Of a stretch of DNA of 64,000 nucleotides, positions 35,960-45,108 are shown one piece after another. Source of the stretch: Falsihalocynthiibacter arcticus (GTDB taxonomy: Bacteria > Pseudomonadota > Alphaproteobacteria > Rhodobacterales > Rhodobacteraceae); the NCBI RefSeq assembly GCF_000812665.2, contig NZ_CP014327.1, forward strand, positions 3,253,501 to 3,317,500. Direction: 5' to 3'. The position numbers and the translations under genes are program-made. The stretch's first letter is position 1; each line of letters starts with the position of its first letter. The notes below the pieces were generated by a model. The model worked only from the letters and a program-made list of their open reading frames with translations, was not told where the DNA came from and searched no databases.

Positions 35960-36366
35960 ATTAGCTTTGATAGCGGCGCTCCTTAGCAGGCTGTAAAAGT
36001 TGGGAAAATGCTGCGTAAGGGACAGACTTGGCCGAGGTTCCGTTTTGGGGAGCCTCGGTTATTTAGATTTCCCACGCGCTGTCGCGACGTCCAATTGCAA
36101 GTCATGAGAGAGCCAAATCAAAAGGGTACATTCAGGGCGAAGCGTTGAATTTTACTGCGGCACGTACGGTTGACTGGTCCCTGAAGGCCACCGTTTTTGG
36201 AGGCTGTATTGCAAAAATGGGTGTTTTGCCTGAGAAAGCCCTTTCAGTTTCCAATGGAACTTTTCGGATAAAACTATTCGATCCTGAAACAAGGTTGCAA
36301 CTTTATCTGAATGAAGTTTCGCCATTTTTCGCGCCAATTAAAACAATATCTAAAGAGGGAGCAAAC
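35960..36366. other. Intergenic region with terminator
   Basis: About 400 bp between the intact and degraded DUF1254 genes, with a terminator hairpin near 36032. The frame that enters the next gene from 36145 is open by chance. Confidence 0.4.
36032..36058 (+). terminator. Terminator after the DUF1254 gene
   Basis: CCGAGG and CCTCGG form the stem, with inner CC/GG pairs, followed by TTATTTAGATTT. It lies about 70 bp after the stop codon. Confidence 0.6.
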
Positions 36367-37302
36367 ATGTTTAGAAACACATTGATACCTATTTTTGTGG
36401 CACTGATGTCAACGACTGTATCGGCGCAAATCTCGCAGGAAACTCTGGACGCCATTTCGATCCCAGACAAAGTGTAAACACACATAGGTACGCTAGAATT
36501 CAAAGCAGGCGCTCCAACCGCAGCCACCATTGATGTGCTCTATGACAATTTGGACACGATGCGGGGTCTTGATGTATATTTGGACAATGTTGGTGCGATT
36601 TCGCTGAACACCGTCCTTGATGGGCTGAGCAGTGCCGGTGCTGACGCGCCCAACAAGGTGGCTATTTTCGAGCAGTTGATGGATTCTCAACCTTTGGTCA
36701 TTACGGCGAATACCTCAACGCTCTATGCCTATACGGGTACCGACCTTATCGCTGCGATTGGCATCGTAAAGGGGAAACCCTTTAAACCAGATGCGCGGAT
36801 GAAGAAACTGCTGGTTGATGCAGGCGCCCTTGGCAATGCTACGTCGCGGGCCATGACGTATCAACCGCGCATCGATGGCATGTCCATTTACCCCGACAGC
36901 GATAGTGCGTGGGTCACACTGTTTGCCATTAAGAACACTTCGTTTGAGGCCGATGGCACGATGGGTCTGGGTGCACGGGTGCTGTATTGTTTCAACGCAG
37001 GCGGTGTGACGCCCGCCATGGCCGTCACCGAACCGGTTGCGGGGTCGGACTATGCGGTTGGGTATTTGGATGCTGACAAACCGCCTATGGACGGTGGGAA
37101 ATCCTACAAGCTGACCTTGCCAAAGGATGTGCACGTGAACAATTTCTGGGCCGAAACCATCTATCATGCCCAGACGCGCCCGCAACTTCAAACCAGCCAG
37201 AAGTTTCCGACGGTTGGAAGCCTGACCACAGGGATGACATGCATTTTTTTAGGTGGGGCTCCTTCCCGATCTGAGAGGTCGCCGCATGTCGGCCAGTTTT
37301 AA
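36367..37302 (+). pseudogene. DUF1254/DUF1214 protein, degraded copy
   Basis: ATG 36367 after AGAGGGAGCA starts a signal peptide (MFRNTLIPIFVALMSTTVSA) and the first mature residues. An in-frame TAA at 36475-36477 interrupts IPDKV/THIGTLEF, and the same frame continues with DUF1254 sequence (VLYDNLDTMRGLDVYLDNVG, FEQLMDSQPLVITANTSTLY). Roughly 120 residues are then missing between AYTGTDL and IAAIGIVKGKPFKPDARM, an internal deletion that keeps frame. DUF1214 follows (VTPAMAVTEPVAGSDYAVGY, HVNNFWAETIYHAQTR). After TVGSLTTGM the C-terminus is lost. This second member is only a distant relative of the intact gene at 34517. Confidence 0.8.
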
Positions 37303-37484
37303 AGGGGCATCGTTCTGCGTGGGGGGATGCCAGTGCGTAAACATTTCAACAAAGACTATGGTTAGGCTAAAGTGTGGTATTACAAGTATCGAGGGTCTGT
37401 TTCGGTCATAGAACCATTACTTTTGATGTCGTTGGACCTGTATAAATTAAACTTGGCGAAGATTTGAATCTGGGATAAAAACCT

Positions 37485-37811
37485 GTGCTCAAAACTGTAC
37501 TTAGAATTTCATCTATAACGGCCCTTTCCACGGTGCTGCTATTCGCTCAATATTCGATCGGTATGGCACAAGGAGGTGGCGGGCATGGCGGAGGACATGT
37601 AGGTGGGGCGGATCATCATCATTACGATCATCACACCGATGCCGCGAGAATCGCGATCGGGATTGTCGCAGGAATGGCAATTGGTACCGCGTTAACGTCG
37701 GAACCTCCAAGCTGTGCTGTGGAAGTGGTTCAGGGGGTTCAGTATTGTTATGATGGGTACAATTGGTACCAAATTGAAGCTGGGACATATGTAGTTGTCG
37801 AGCGGCCCTAA
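37485..37811 (+). CDS. Small exported His/Gly-rich protein
   Basis: 108 residues from GTG 37485. Residues 1-28 form a signal peptide (TALSTVLLFAQYSIGMAQ). The next 25 residues are a Gly/His tract (GGGGHGGGHVGGADHHHYDH) that could bind metal ions. A short Gly/Ala helix (AIGIVAGMAIGTAL) follows, which could insert in a membrane. The C-terminus reads CAVEVVQGVQYCYDGYNWYQ, then TYVVVERP, like small surface or periplasmic proteins of the DUF6515-type pattern. It stands alone; the function is unknown. Confidence 0.65.
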   Translation: MLKTVLRISSITALSTVLLFAQYSIGMAQGGGGHGGGHVGGADHHHYDHHTDAARIAIGIVAGMAIGTALTSEPPSCAVEVVQGVQYCYDGYNWYQIEAGTYVVVERP

Positions 37812-38075
37812 GAGAGACATACGCTTGTTCAAAAAACCACCACTACAGTCATAACTTGGCGCTAAAGTCCCCTTTTTGCTAACGTGGGAAAAGGGGACTT
37901 GAAGTTCGACGACCATGTGAAATCTGAATTCATCGTTCGTTGCAGTTACGGCGCGCTGACGGGCGCGAAACTACGTCCATAGGTTCTATCTGAACTGTGA
38001 GTTCTAACGTTCTGAAAATAATCGTTTTTAGGCGTTGAGTTGCCGCTAGATAATTTGCGTGCGACCCACTTCGAG

Positions 38076-38984
38076 CTAAACGAGCAATTTTTCCGAATTC
38101 GAAGTCTGCAGCATCTGAACCTGTGATCGAGCTAGATTTAGGAAAGCCGATACCGCAGGGTTATTTTGGGCCAAAAATGAAGGTTTAAGCGCAAAATACC
38201 GGTGCAAATCTTCTTTTAACGGCAGAACCCTTATGCCGCGCCGGTCGGAGGGCAGGGTGGGTTCTGGCACCACTGTGACGCCCAATCCTTCGCGCACGAG
38301 GGCGAAGGAGCTGATCCAGTCGCGCACCTCCATCCGAACGTCTTGCAACCCACAACCGAGGGTCTCCGCAAGGCTTCCCGCGTGGATCGTGCACCCGCCC
38401 GTTGCCAATATAAATGGCTCATTTGAGAGGCGCGCCAAAGAGACGCTGTGAATAGGCGCCGTCGCGATCGCGTGGCCAGAAGGCAGGACGGCCACCCAAT
38501 CGTCTTGCCCCAGCGGGAATTGAGTGGCGCTATAGCTTTCGACGGCGGTCACCCCAAGGTCCACCGTGCCTGCGGCGAGCCAAGCTTCGATTTCGGTATC
38601 ACTGGCTTCTAATGTCACGACCTCAATGCCCGGATGTAATTCCTGAAAGCGGCGCAGAAGCGGCGGCAGAAGTGTGTGAAAAACGGACGGAAACGCCGCA
38701 AGCCGCAGACGCCCCTGTTCAACGCCACGGGCCAAATCGGTGGCGCGTTTGATCCGGTCAAGACTGGCAAGCACATCACGCGCTTCTGCGAGAACCTCGT
38801 CGCCAATCGCCGTTGCTTCAGCACCGCGTTGTGTCCGAGATATGAGCATGACCCCGAGGTGCGTTTCAAGTGCCGCCAAGGCTTGGCTGACACCCGATTG
38901 TGACAGGCCCAACCTCTGGGCGGCAGCGGTGAGGCTACCTGTATCCGAAACGGCCACGAGCACACGGATTTGCGATAAATTCAT
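38076..38984 (-). CDS. LysR-family transcriptional regulator
   Basis: 302 residues from ATG 38984, with AGGGCAG upstream; an ATG at 39008 would add eight unlikely residues. Residues 1-60 are the LysR winged helix (MNLSQIRVLVAVSDTGSLTA, AAQRLGLSQSGVSQALAALE). The remainder is the periplasmic-binding-like effector domain (LRLAAFPSVFHTLLPPLLRR, then VREGLGVTVVPEP). It is divergent from the MFS transporter gene at 39075, so control of that exporter is likely. The 90-bp intergenic region should hold its T-N11-A boxes. Confidence 0.88.
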   Translation of the reverse strand: MNLSQIRVLVAVSDTGSLTAAAQRLGLSQSGVSQALAALETHLGVMLISRTQRGAEATAIGDEVLAEARDVLASLDRIKRATDLARGVEQGRLRLAAFPSVFHTLLPPLLRRFQELHPGIEVVTLEASDTEIEAWLAAGTVDLGVTAVESYSATQFPLGQDDWVAVLPSGHAIATAPIHSVSLARLSNEPFILATGGCTIHAGSLAETLGCGLQDVRMEVRDWISSFALVREGLGVTVVPEPTLPSDRRGIRVLPLKEDLHRYFALKPSFLAQNNPAVSAFLNLARSQVQMLQTSNSEKLLV

Positions 38985-39074
38985 ACTATAATCTGCCCTT
39001 ATACCCACATTCTATCTCCATAAGTATCACTTGTACGATCGTTGTGCCAGTAGAACATGGAAAAGGAGACAGCC

Positions 39075-40421
39075 ATGACCACTCGTACAGTTGAAACCAC
39101 CCGCAGTTTCCCCCCCGCCGTTGCGATTGCTGCGCTTGGCGCGAGTTCGTTCATGATTACGCTGGACGCGACGGCCTTGCATGTGGCTTTGCCCACAATT
39201 GCAGAGGAGTTGGGCGCTGGGTTGTCAGCCCTTCAATGGATCACCAATGCTTACACGCTGGTCTTTGCTGGTTTACTCCTGTCCTCGGGGGCGCTTTCCG
39301 ACAGGCTTGGCGCACGCAGGGTCTTCCTCGCGGCGCTCCTTTTTTTCTTGGGAGCATCGACGTTGTGCGGCCTTGCGCCCTCTACGGAAGTGCTGATCGC
39401 GGCACGGGCCATTCAAGGTATCGGGGCCGCTGCGATCCTTCCAAGTTCTATGGCACTCCTTGTGCATGCGTTTCCGAACCCAAAAGACCGTGCATACGCC
39501 CTTGGAACTTGGAGCGCGATTTCGGCCGTGGCGCTGGTGGCCGGGCCTTTGCTGGGTGGCTTTCTTGCCGGAACTCTAGGGTGGCGCGCGATCTTTCTTT
39601 TGAACCTGCCTGTTGGGCTTTTGGCTTATATTGCGGCTTCAATGTCTGTTGGAAATCCCGACCAGCAGCGACGTGCGTTTGATCTGCTTGGTCAGATATT
39701 TGGCATGGTGGCCCTCATCGCACTGGTTTTCGCGGCCACGGAAGGTCAGGAATTGGGCTGGATGTCGTTTCCCGTGCTGGCGACGGCGGTCGTCGGTGTG
39801 GTGGCCCTCGCGGCCTTCGTGATAACAGAGCGACGCCACCACGATCCCATGCTGCCATTCCAGCTTTTTAGATCACGCGCCTTCACTGGTGCGATCATGG
39901 CCTCGTTCCTCTACAACTTTGCCTACTACGGCGCATTATTTTCGCTATCGATCATCCTTCAGGCAGATGGGGCCGCGCCAGTTTCTGTCGGACTTAAGTT
40001 CGCCCCCATGACAGCCACCACAGCCATCGTAGCCTTTGCGATTGGCCGTATGGTCGCAAAGTTTGGAGCGCCCCTTCCAGGAATGGTAACCTTGAGCATT
40101 GGCGCGGTTGGCGCGGCGCTCATGGTTTTCGGAGGTTTTACGTCCACAATCTTCCTGCTTGGTTCCCTGCTGATCGGAATTGGCGGCGCGACACTGCCTG
40201 CCATCGTGGCCGCAGCCCTTGAGAACGTGCCGTCCGCAAGAGCGGGCGTCGGATCCGCAGTGCTCAACACCGCGCGTCAGGCTGGCGGTGCTTTCGGCGT
40301 GGCCGTTCTTGGAACTCTGATTGCCACGGCATCGCCAAGCGTGGCATTGGCAACAATCAGCGCAAGCTTCCTCCTCGGTGCCATCGCAATGAAGGTCAGT
40401 TTGAATCCTGCCGCGAAATGA
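39075..40421 (+). CDS. MFS drug-efflux-type transporter (DHA2-like)
   Basis: 448 residues from ATG 39075, with AAAGGAGA just upstream; ATG 39057 would include that site. Fourteen hydrophobic segments fit the 14-helix DHA2 group. The motif D-like DATALHVALPTIAEELG in TM1, motif A SGALSDRLGARRVF, motif B ARAIQGIGAAAILPSS and motif C SAVALVAGPLLGG are visible. It probably exports a toxic or antibiotic-like compound by proton antiport. The divergent LysR regulator suggests induction by its substrate. Confidence 0.88.
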   Translation: MTTRTVETTRSFPPAVAIAALGASSFMITLDATALHVALPTIAEELGAGLSALQWITNAYTLVFAGLLLSSGALSDRLGARRVFLAALLFFLGASTLCGLAPSTEVLIAARAIQGIGAAAILPSSMALLVHAFPNPKDRAYALGTWSAISAVALVAGPLLGGFLAGTLGWRAIFLLNLPVGLLAYIAASMSVGNPDQQRRAFDLLGQIFGMVALIALVFAATEGQELGWMSFPVLATAVVGVVALAAFVITERRHHDPMLPFQLFRSRAFTGAIMASFLYNFAYYGALFSLSIILQADGAAPVSVGLKFAPMTATTAIVAFAIGRMVAKFGAPLPGMVTLSIGAVGAALMVFGGFTSTIFLLGSLLIGIGGATLPAIVAAALENVPSARAGVGSAVLNTARQAGGAFGVAVLGTLIATASPSVALATISASFLLGAIAMKVSLNPAAK

Positions 40422-40492
40422 AGGGATGATTTTCATAGCAAAAGCAATGCTCCGCAAGCCATCCTATTGCAGGAACAAGGGGACCTAGCTCT

Positions 40493-41653
40493 TTATGGGC
40501 CGTCTAAGATTTCCACCGAAAGTATTGTCGGCAGATGTCGCGCGATCTCTTGCCATGTTTCGCCCTCGTCGGAACTGGCAAAGACCGAGCCAGAGTTTGT
40601 CCCAAAATAGACCCCCGCTGGGGTGCGGGTGTCCGTGGCCATGGCCTGTCTCAAAACGGTGAAATAACACGCGTCTTGCGGTAATCCCTGACGCATATCC
40701 TGCCAGCTTTGCCCACCGTCCTGCGAACGCCATACCGCCGCTGAAGCATCGGGTGGGAAGCGCCCTTTGCTGTCGCCATTCAAAGGGAGGGTCCAGACCG
40801 TGTTAGGATCGCGCGGGTGGACCGCGATCGGGAAGCCAAAGAGCGACGGTAGGCCGTTACTAATGTCGTCCCAACTGCGCCCGCCATTGGAGGAACGCCA
40901 GACCCCGTGATGGTTCTGTTGATAAAGCACATCCTCATGCCCCGGCGCCCGCACCATATTGTGCACGCAATGCCCAAGTTCACCGTTTTGGGGCGCGGCG
41001 GGATGGTCATGCCCCTGACAGGCTTCAGCGTTTGAAAGGCGAATGCGGCGCTCCCAAGTGGTACCGCCGTCCTCGGTGGCGAAGACACCTGCGGCGGATA
41101 TGCCGACCCAGAGTTTCTCCGGATTCGACGGCTCAGGCACGATTGTATGCAGCACCAATCCCGCGGCCCCAGGTATCCACGCTTCAAAGGAAGGATGATC
41201 CGTGAGGCCCTCAACCTTGGTCCATTGTTCGCCGCGATCCTTACTTTCCAACAGGTTCGCAGGTTTGGTTCCCGCGTAAAGCTTGCCGTGACTGAAGTTT
41301 AGCGACCATATCTGGGAAAAGTCATCCGTGAAGGGTAGCGCCTCATCGGTCCAGCCGATCATCTTGGCGAAGTCTGGATCGATGGCGGCCCATTCGTCCA
41401 TCTTGCCTTTTGATAAGCGGGTGACCTGCCAGCTTTCACCGCCATCGGTTGAGCGCCAAATGCCCGCTCCGTGCCAATCACCTCCACCGCCAGCCCACAG
41501 AGTCCCGGTTTTGGCATCTCCCACAACGTGGTTAATTGGCCAACCGTCACAGTAAGGCCCGCGCACCTTCCAGCCCTCGCGGTCGGTGCCGCCAGACAAT
41601 AGAAAAACACCCTTAGTCGTGCCAACAAGTACATTGATATTGTTTACAGACAT
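40493..41653 (-). CDS. BNR/YVTN-repeat beta-propeller protein
   Basis: 386 residues from ATG 41653, preceded by AGGGAGTG. Several Asp-box-like repeats are visible: GIWRSTDGGESWQ, LLESKDRGEQWTK, VFATEDGGTTWER, GVWRSSNGGRSWDD, AVWRSQDGGQSWQD, VFASSDEGETWQE. They indicate a six- or seven-bladed propeller of the sortilin/exo-alpha-sialidase-like class. No signal peptide is present and no sialidase Arg triad can be identified, so an enzyme activity cannot be claimed. The gene converges with the MFS gene. Confidence 0.8.
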   Translation of the reverse strand: MSVNNINVLVGTTKGVFLLSGGTDREGWKVRGPYCDGWPINHVVGDAKTGTLWAGGGGDWHGAGIWRSTDGGESWQVTRLSKGKMDEWAAIDPDFAKMIGWTDEALPFTDDFSQIWSLNFSHGKLYAGTKPANLLESKDRGEQWTKVEGLTDHPSFEAWIPGAAGLVLHTIVPEPSNPEKLWVGISAAGVFATEDGGTTWERRIRLSNAEACQGHDHPAAPQNGELGHCVHNMVRAPGHEDVLYQQNHHGVWRSSNGGRSWDDISNGLPSLFGFPIAVHPRDPNTVWTLPLNGDSKGRFPPDASAAVWRSQDGGQSWQDMRQGLPQDACYFTVLRQAMATDTRTPAGVYFGTNSGSVFASSDEGETWQEIARHLPTILSVEILDGP

Positions 41654-42177
41654 GAGATTTACACTCCCTAGAACTACACACATAATACCAATCACGACCC
41701 CACGCGCATAGTGTAAATTTGTCGTCGAACCCGTCTTGGACCGCGCCGATGGTACGCGATATGTGTGAAATTGCGGACCCAGTAACTTTACGGAGTAAAC
41801 TCCGTTTGATTCAGCCCTAGGAGATGAGAAGTCGCCAAAAACTCAAGAGAGGGAACACTATGTGCCAGCATGCCGCGCAACCGAGATTAATTGTCGACTC
41901 TGCACTAAAATTTGTTGATGACTATGCACTGAACTTCTCCCGCGATTGGAGACATTAAAGGTGTGGGTAAAAAATGGGGCCTGTGCGTTTCGTTATTGGC
42001 ACGTATCACCTTGGACTAAAGACCGTTAACCGCACTGGATGATTGTTGTCGTCAAAGTTTAGCATTTTAAGGTCCAAGCCAACGCGGATCGGCATTGTGT
42101 AACGCAGTAAATCGCATTGTAGAGAGCGAAGGCAGACTTCGCGCGGCACCTAAATATATGAAAAGAAATGAGCGCTG
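41654..42177. other. Intergenic region, 520 bp
   Basis: Apart from one very short frame (41860-41958) nothing gene-like is seen. It contains the promoters of the propeller gene and of the esterase. Confidence 0.4.
41860..41958 (+). CDS. Possible 32-residue peptide
   Basis: ATG 41860 follows GAGAGGGA at good spacing and opens a 32-codon frame (MCQHAAQPRLIVDSALKFVD and a charged end). It could be a leader peptide, a gene remnant or chance. No homologue is recognised. Confidence 0.2.
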   Translation: MCQHAAQPRLIVDSALKFVDDYALNFSRDWRH

Positions 42178-43080
42178 ATGGCACAAGTCACCGACCCAGA
42201 AGTACTAAAATTCATCGCAGAGACCGAAGCGGCATACCCGTCCGAGGCCAATATGGCCACGCCAGAGGAAAACCGCACGTATTATGATGCCATGTGCGCG
42301 GTATTTTGGGCGCCGCACCCCGAAGGTGTAGCGGTTCTAGATATCGAAGTTGGCGGTATTCCTGTGCGCCAATACCGATCGAAAACTTCCGGCAAGGGGG
42401 CAATACTTTATACGCACGGCGGTGGTTTCGTCGTGGGGTCGTTGGACAGTCACGATGACGTCTGCGCGGAACTTGCGGCGGCCACGGGGGCCGAGGTTTG
42501 GTCCAGTCATTATCGTTTGTGTCCGGAACATAGCTATCCGGCGGCGTTGGATGATGTCGAAACGGTTTGGCGGAAATTAACCGCAGATGGGCGAAGAGCC
42601 ATCGTTGTTGGCGATAGTGCGGGGGCGCGGCTTAGTGCGGCGCTGTGTTTGCGTTTGCGCAGGGTCGGGGGGCCAATGCCACTGGCACAGATCTTGATTT
42701 ATCCAGGGCTTGGCGGCGACAAGACGTTGCCTTCGTTTGTGGATAACGCGGAGGCTCCGCTCCTTCGGACTGTCGATTTGGCGCATTATGAATCCCTCTA
42801 TAAGGGTGATCGTCAGGATGAAGACAACCCCGAACTTTCGCCTCTTCGGGCGCGGGATTTTGCCAATTTACCGCCTGCCTTTGTCGTCACGGCGGATGTG
42901 GATCCCTTGCGTGATGAGGGGCCTGCCTATGTTGAGAAATTGCGCAGCGCGGGCGTAGAGGCCACGTGGCGCAACGAGCCACAACTTATCCATGGGTATT
43001 TACGAGCCCGCCACAGAAGCCAGAGAGCGCGCGACAGTTTTGCCGCGATCATTGCTGCGGCGCGGGCATTTCTTGCCTGA
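42178..43080 (+). CDS. HSL-type alpha/beta hydrolase (esterase)
   Basis: 300 residues. It has the oxyanion-hole motif THGGGFVVGS at about residue 79, the nucleophile elbow GDSAG at about 145-149 (Ser147), the acid Asp in TADVDPLRDEGPAY and the base His in LIHGYLRAR, in the order of hormone-sensitive-lipase-like carboxylesterases. It is cytoplasmic and probably hydrolyses short-chain esters. It is not co-oriented with the adjacent regulator, and the link to carnitine metabolism (for example hydrolysis of acyl-carnitines) is only positional. The start ATG follows AAATGAGCGCTG, a weak ribosome-binding site. Confidence 0.85.
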   Translation: MAQVTDPEVLKFIAETEAAYPSEANMATPEENRTYYDAMCAVFWAPHPEGVAVLDIEVGGIPVRQYRSKTSGKGAILYTHGGGFVVGSLDSHDDVCAELAAATGAEVWSSHYRLCPEHSYPAALDDVETVWRKLTADGRRAIVVGDSAGARLSAALCLRLRRVGGPMPLAQILIYPGLGGDKTLPSFVDNAEAPLLRTVDLAHYESLYKGDRQDEDNPELSPLRARDFANLPPAFVVTADVDPLRDEGPAYVEKLRSAGVEATWRNEPQLIHGYLRARHRSQRARDSFAAIIAAARAFLA

Positions 43081-43101
43081 ACAGCCCCCTAGCACTGGTA
43101 T

Positions 43102-44055
43102 CTAAAGAACCAATTTTCGTTTACGCACGGAACTTATGCGCATTTTATAGTGCGTTGAGAAAGCGCGGCTAAGCGCTGAAGCCGATGAAAAACCCGTCAG
43201 GAGCGCGATCTGAATCACTGAGAGGTGTGTTTCCACCGCCATGTCCCGCGCACGCGTTAATCGCAGAAGCTGGTAGTATTTACCGGGTGGCATTTGCAGT
43301 TCATGTAAGAAAATGCGGTTCAAACTTCGCAGGGATGTCGAGGTGGCAGCCGCAATATCCGAGAGTGAAATGGGGTGCTCAATATTGTCTGCCATGGTGT
43401 TGACGGCCGCGCGCAAGGCAGGCGATCCAGCGGTTTTCATCAGCCCCGCCCCTTGGTTGATCCCAAACTTCCAGTTCACATCAAACACAAACATATTTGA
43501 GACGTCAAAGGCGAGGGCGGCCCCATATTGATCCTGAATGAGCTTCAAAATCATATCCATGACGGTGGAGGCCCCGCCACATGTGATATGGGTTCCCGAT
43601 TGCACAAAACGGTCTTCGGAAAGCTTCACATTAGGGAACCTCTCGCCAAATGCATTCATTTCCTGCCAGTGGATGGTGGCCTCGTGACCCTCTAGAAACC
43701 CTGCCTCAGCCATGAGCCAAACGCCGGTATCAATTCCAACAATATGACGTGTGATGTTGCGAAGCTGATGCAGCTTTAAAAACACCTCTGGTGTCGCGTG
43801 TTGGCGAACCCCATAGCCGCTGACCAAGATCAAATAATCGACGCTTTTCACCTCGGCCAAAGCGAGGCTTGGTGTGATCTGAAGGCCACTGGAGCTTTGA
43901 ACCGGTTGATCAAAAACACTCGCCGTTTCCCATGTGAAATCCGGCCCCGTGGGAAGACCATGCGCCACGCGCAGCGGCTCAAGAGCGCTGGCGAGCACCA
44001 TGTTTGAGAATCCATCAAACAGTAGAAAACAGAAGGTTGGTGACTTATCTGGCAT
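43102..44055 (-). CDS. GlxA-family (CdhR-like) AraC-type transcriptional regulator
   Basis: 317 residues. The N-terminal 190 residues form a DJ-1/PfpI-like domain (FCFLLFDGFSNMVLASALEP, YLILVSGYG, HIVGIDTGVWLMAEAGFLEG). The C-terminal 100 residues are the AraC double helix-turn-helix (SLSDIAAATSTSLRSLNRIF, IALLTGFSSASALSRAFSTH). This architecture is that of CdhR, GbdR and related activators of carnitine and betaine catabolism. The gene diverges from the BKACE/carnitine dehydrogenase operon across 141 bp, which supports regulation of that operon in response to carnitine or a product. Confidence 0.88.
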   Translation of the reverse strand: MPDKSPTFCFLLFDGFSNMVLASALEPLRVAHGLPTGPDFTWETASVFDQPVQSSSGLQITPSLALAEVKSVDYLILVSGYGVRQHATPEVFLKLHQLRNITRHIVGIDTGVWLMAEAGFLEGHEATIHWQEMNAFGERFPNVKLSEDRFVQSGTHITCGGASTVMDMILKLIQDQYGAALAFDVSNMFVFDVNWKFGINQGAGLMKTAGSPALRAAVNTMADNIEHPISLSDIAAATSTSLRSLNRIFLHELQMPPGKYYQLLRLTRARDMAVETHLSVIQIALLTGFSSASALSRAFSTHYKMRISSVRKRKLVL

Positions 44056-44196
44056 GATTCGTACATATTATGGCATTTTGTGTAAAGTATCTGCCCTATT
44101 GCACCCTTTAGAATTCTTCCTAAGCATCGGCACCCTGCAAAATCTGCCTTGGGGCGGTTTCTATGCCATGAAATCTGATCGAAGAGGAAGGCATCC

Positions 44197-45108
44197 ATGC
44201 CTCTAACTATGAACCGCGACGTTTTTATTACCTGTGCTGTAACCGGGGCGGGCGCGACCCAAAATAAGTCCCCACATGTCCCGCGCTCCCCTGAACAAAT
44301 TGCCAAAAGCGCGATTGACGCCGCAAAGGCGGGGGCCGCTGTCGTGCATTGCCACGTGCGCGATCCGCAAACGGGTGCCCCTTCGCGTGACTTGAACCTC
44401 TACCGCGAGCTGACCGACCGCATCCGCGACGCCGAAGTTGACGTGGTTTTGAACTTGACGGCTGGCATGGGTGGGGACATCGTGTTTGGCTCGGCGGAAA
44501 GCCCGTTCCCGTTGAACGCTGCGGCAACCGATATGGTCGGCGCAACCGAGCGCATGGCGCATATCGCCGCGTGTTTGCCAGAACTTTGCACGCTTGATTG
44601 CGGGACGATGAATTTCGCCGAGGCTGACTATGTGATGACGAATTCTCCGGGTATGTTGCGGGCTATGGGGCAGATGATGACGGACTTGGGCGTCATGCCA
44701 GAAATCGAAGCCTTCGACACGGGGCACCTTTGGTTCGCCACGCAACTGGTGAAGGAAGGCATTCTGAAATCACCCGCCTTGGTACAGCTTTGCATGGGGG
44801 TGCCTTGGGGCGCGCCCAATGACATGAACACATTCATGGCGATGGTGAACAACATCCCAGCGGATTGGAATTGGTCCGCCTTTTCATTGGGCCGCGATCA
44901 GATGCCCTATGTGGCGGCTTCCGTTCTGGCGGGCGGCAACGTGCGTGTCGGGCTTGAGGATAACCTGTTTTTGGAGCGCGGTGTCCTCGCTACCAATGCG
45001 CAGTTGGTCGAAAAGACCGTGGGCGTGATTGAGGGAATGGGGGCCAAGGTTATGGGTCCACAAGAGGTTCGGGAGAAACTGGCTCTCGTGAAGCGAGCCC
45101 CAAAATGA
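44197..45108 (+). CDS. BKACE enzyme, probable 3-dehydrocarnitine cleavage protein
   Basis: 303 residues, 3-keto-5-aminohexanoate cleavage (BKACE, DUF849) family. Zinc ligands are visible in AAVVHCHVRDPQTG (the two His) and the late Glu in VRVGLEDNLFL. The BKACE reaction condenses a beta-keto acid with acetyl-CoA and splits off acetoacetate. With the carnitine dehydrogenase-thioesterase fusion downstream (4-bp overlap), the best substrate is 3-dehydrocarnitine, giving betainyl-CoA. AGGAAGG lies six bases before ATG 44197. Confidence 0.88.
   Translation: MPLTMNRDVFITCAVTGAGATQNKSPHVPRSPEQIAKSAIDAAKAGAAVVHCHVRDPQTGAPSRDLNLYRELTDRIRDAEVDVVLNLTAGMGGDIVFGSAESPFPLNAAATDMVGATERMAHIAACLPELCTLDCGTMNFAEADYVMTNSPGMLRAMGQMMTDLGVMPEIEAFDTGHLWFATQLVKEGILKSPALVQLCMGVPWGAPNDMNTFMAMVNNIPADWNWSAFSLGRDQMPYVAASVLAGGNVRVGLEDNLFLERGVLATNAQLVEKTVGVIEGMGAKVMGPQEVREKLALVKRAPK

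Noticed and set aside
40493-41653. True sialidase
   Set aside because: Asp-box-like repeats are present but the arginine triad and catalytic Tyr/Glu of sialidases could not be identified.
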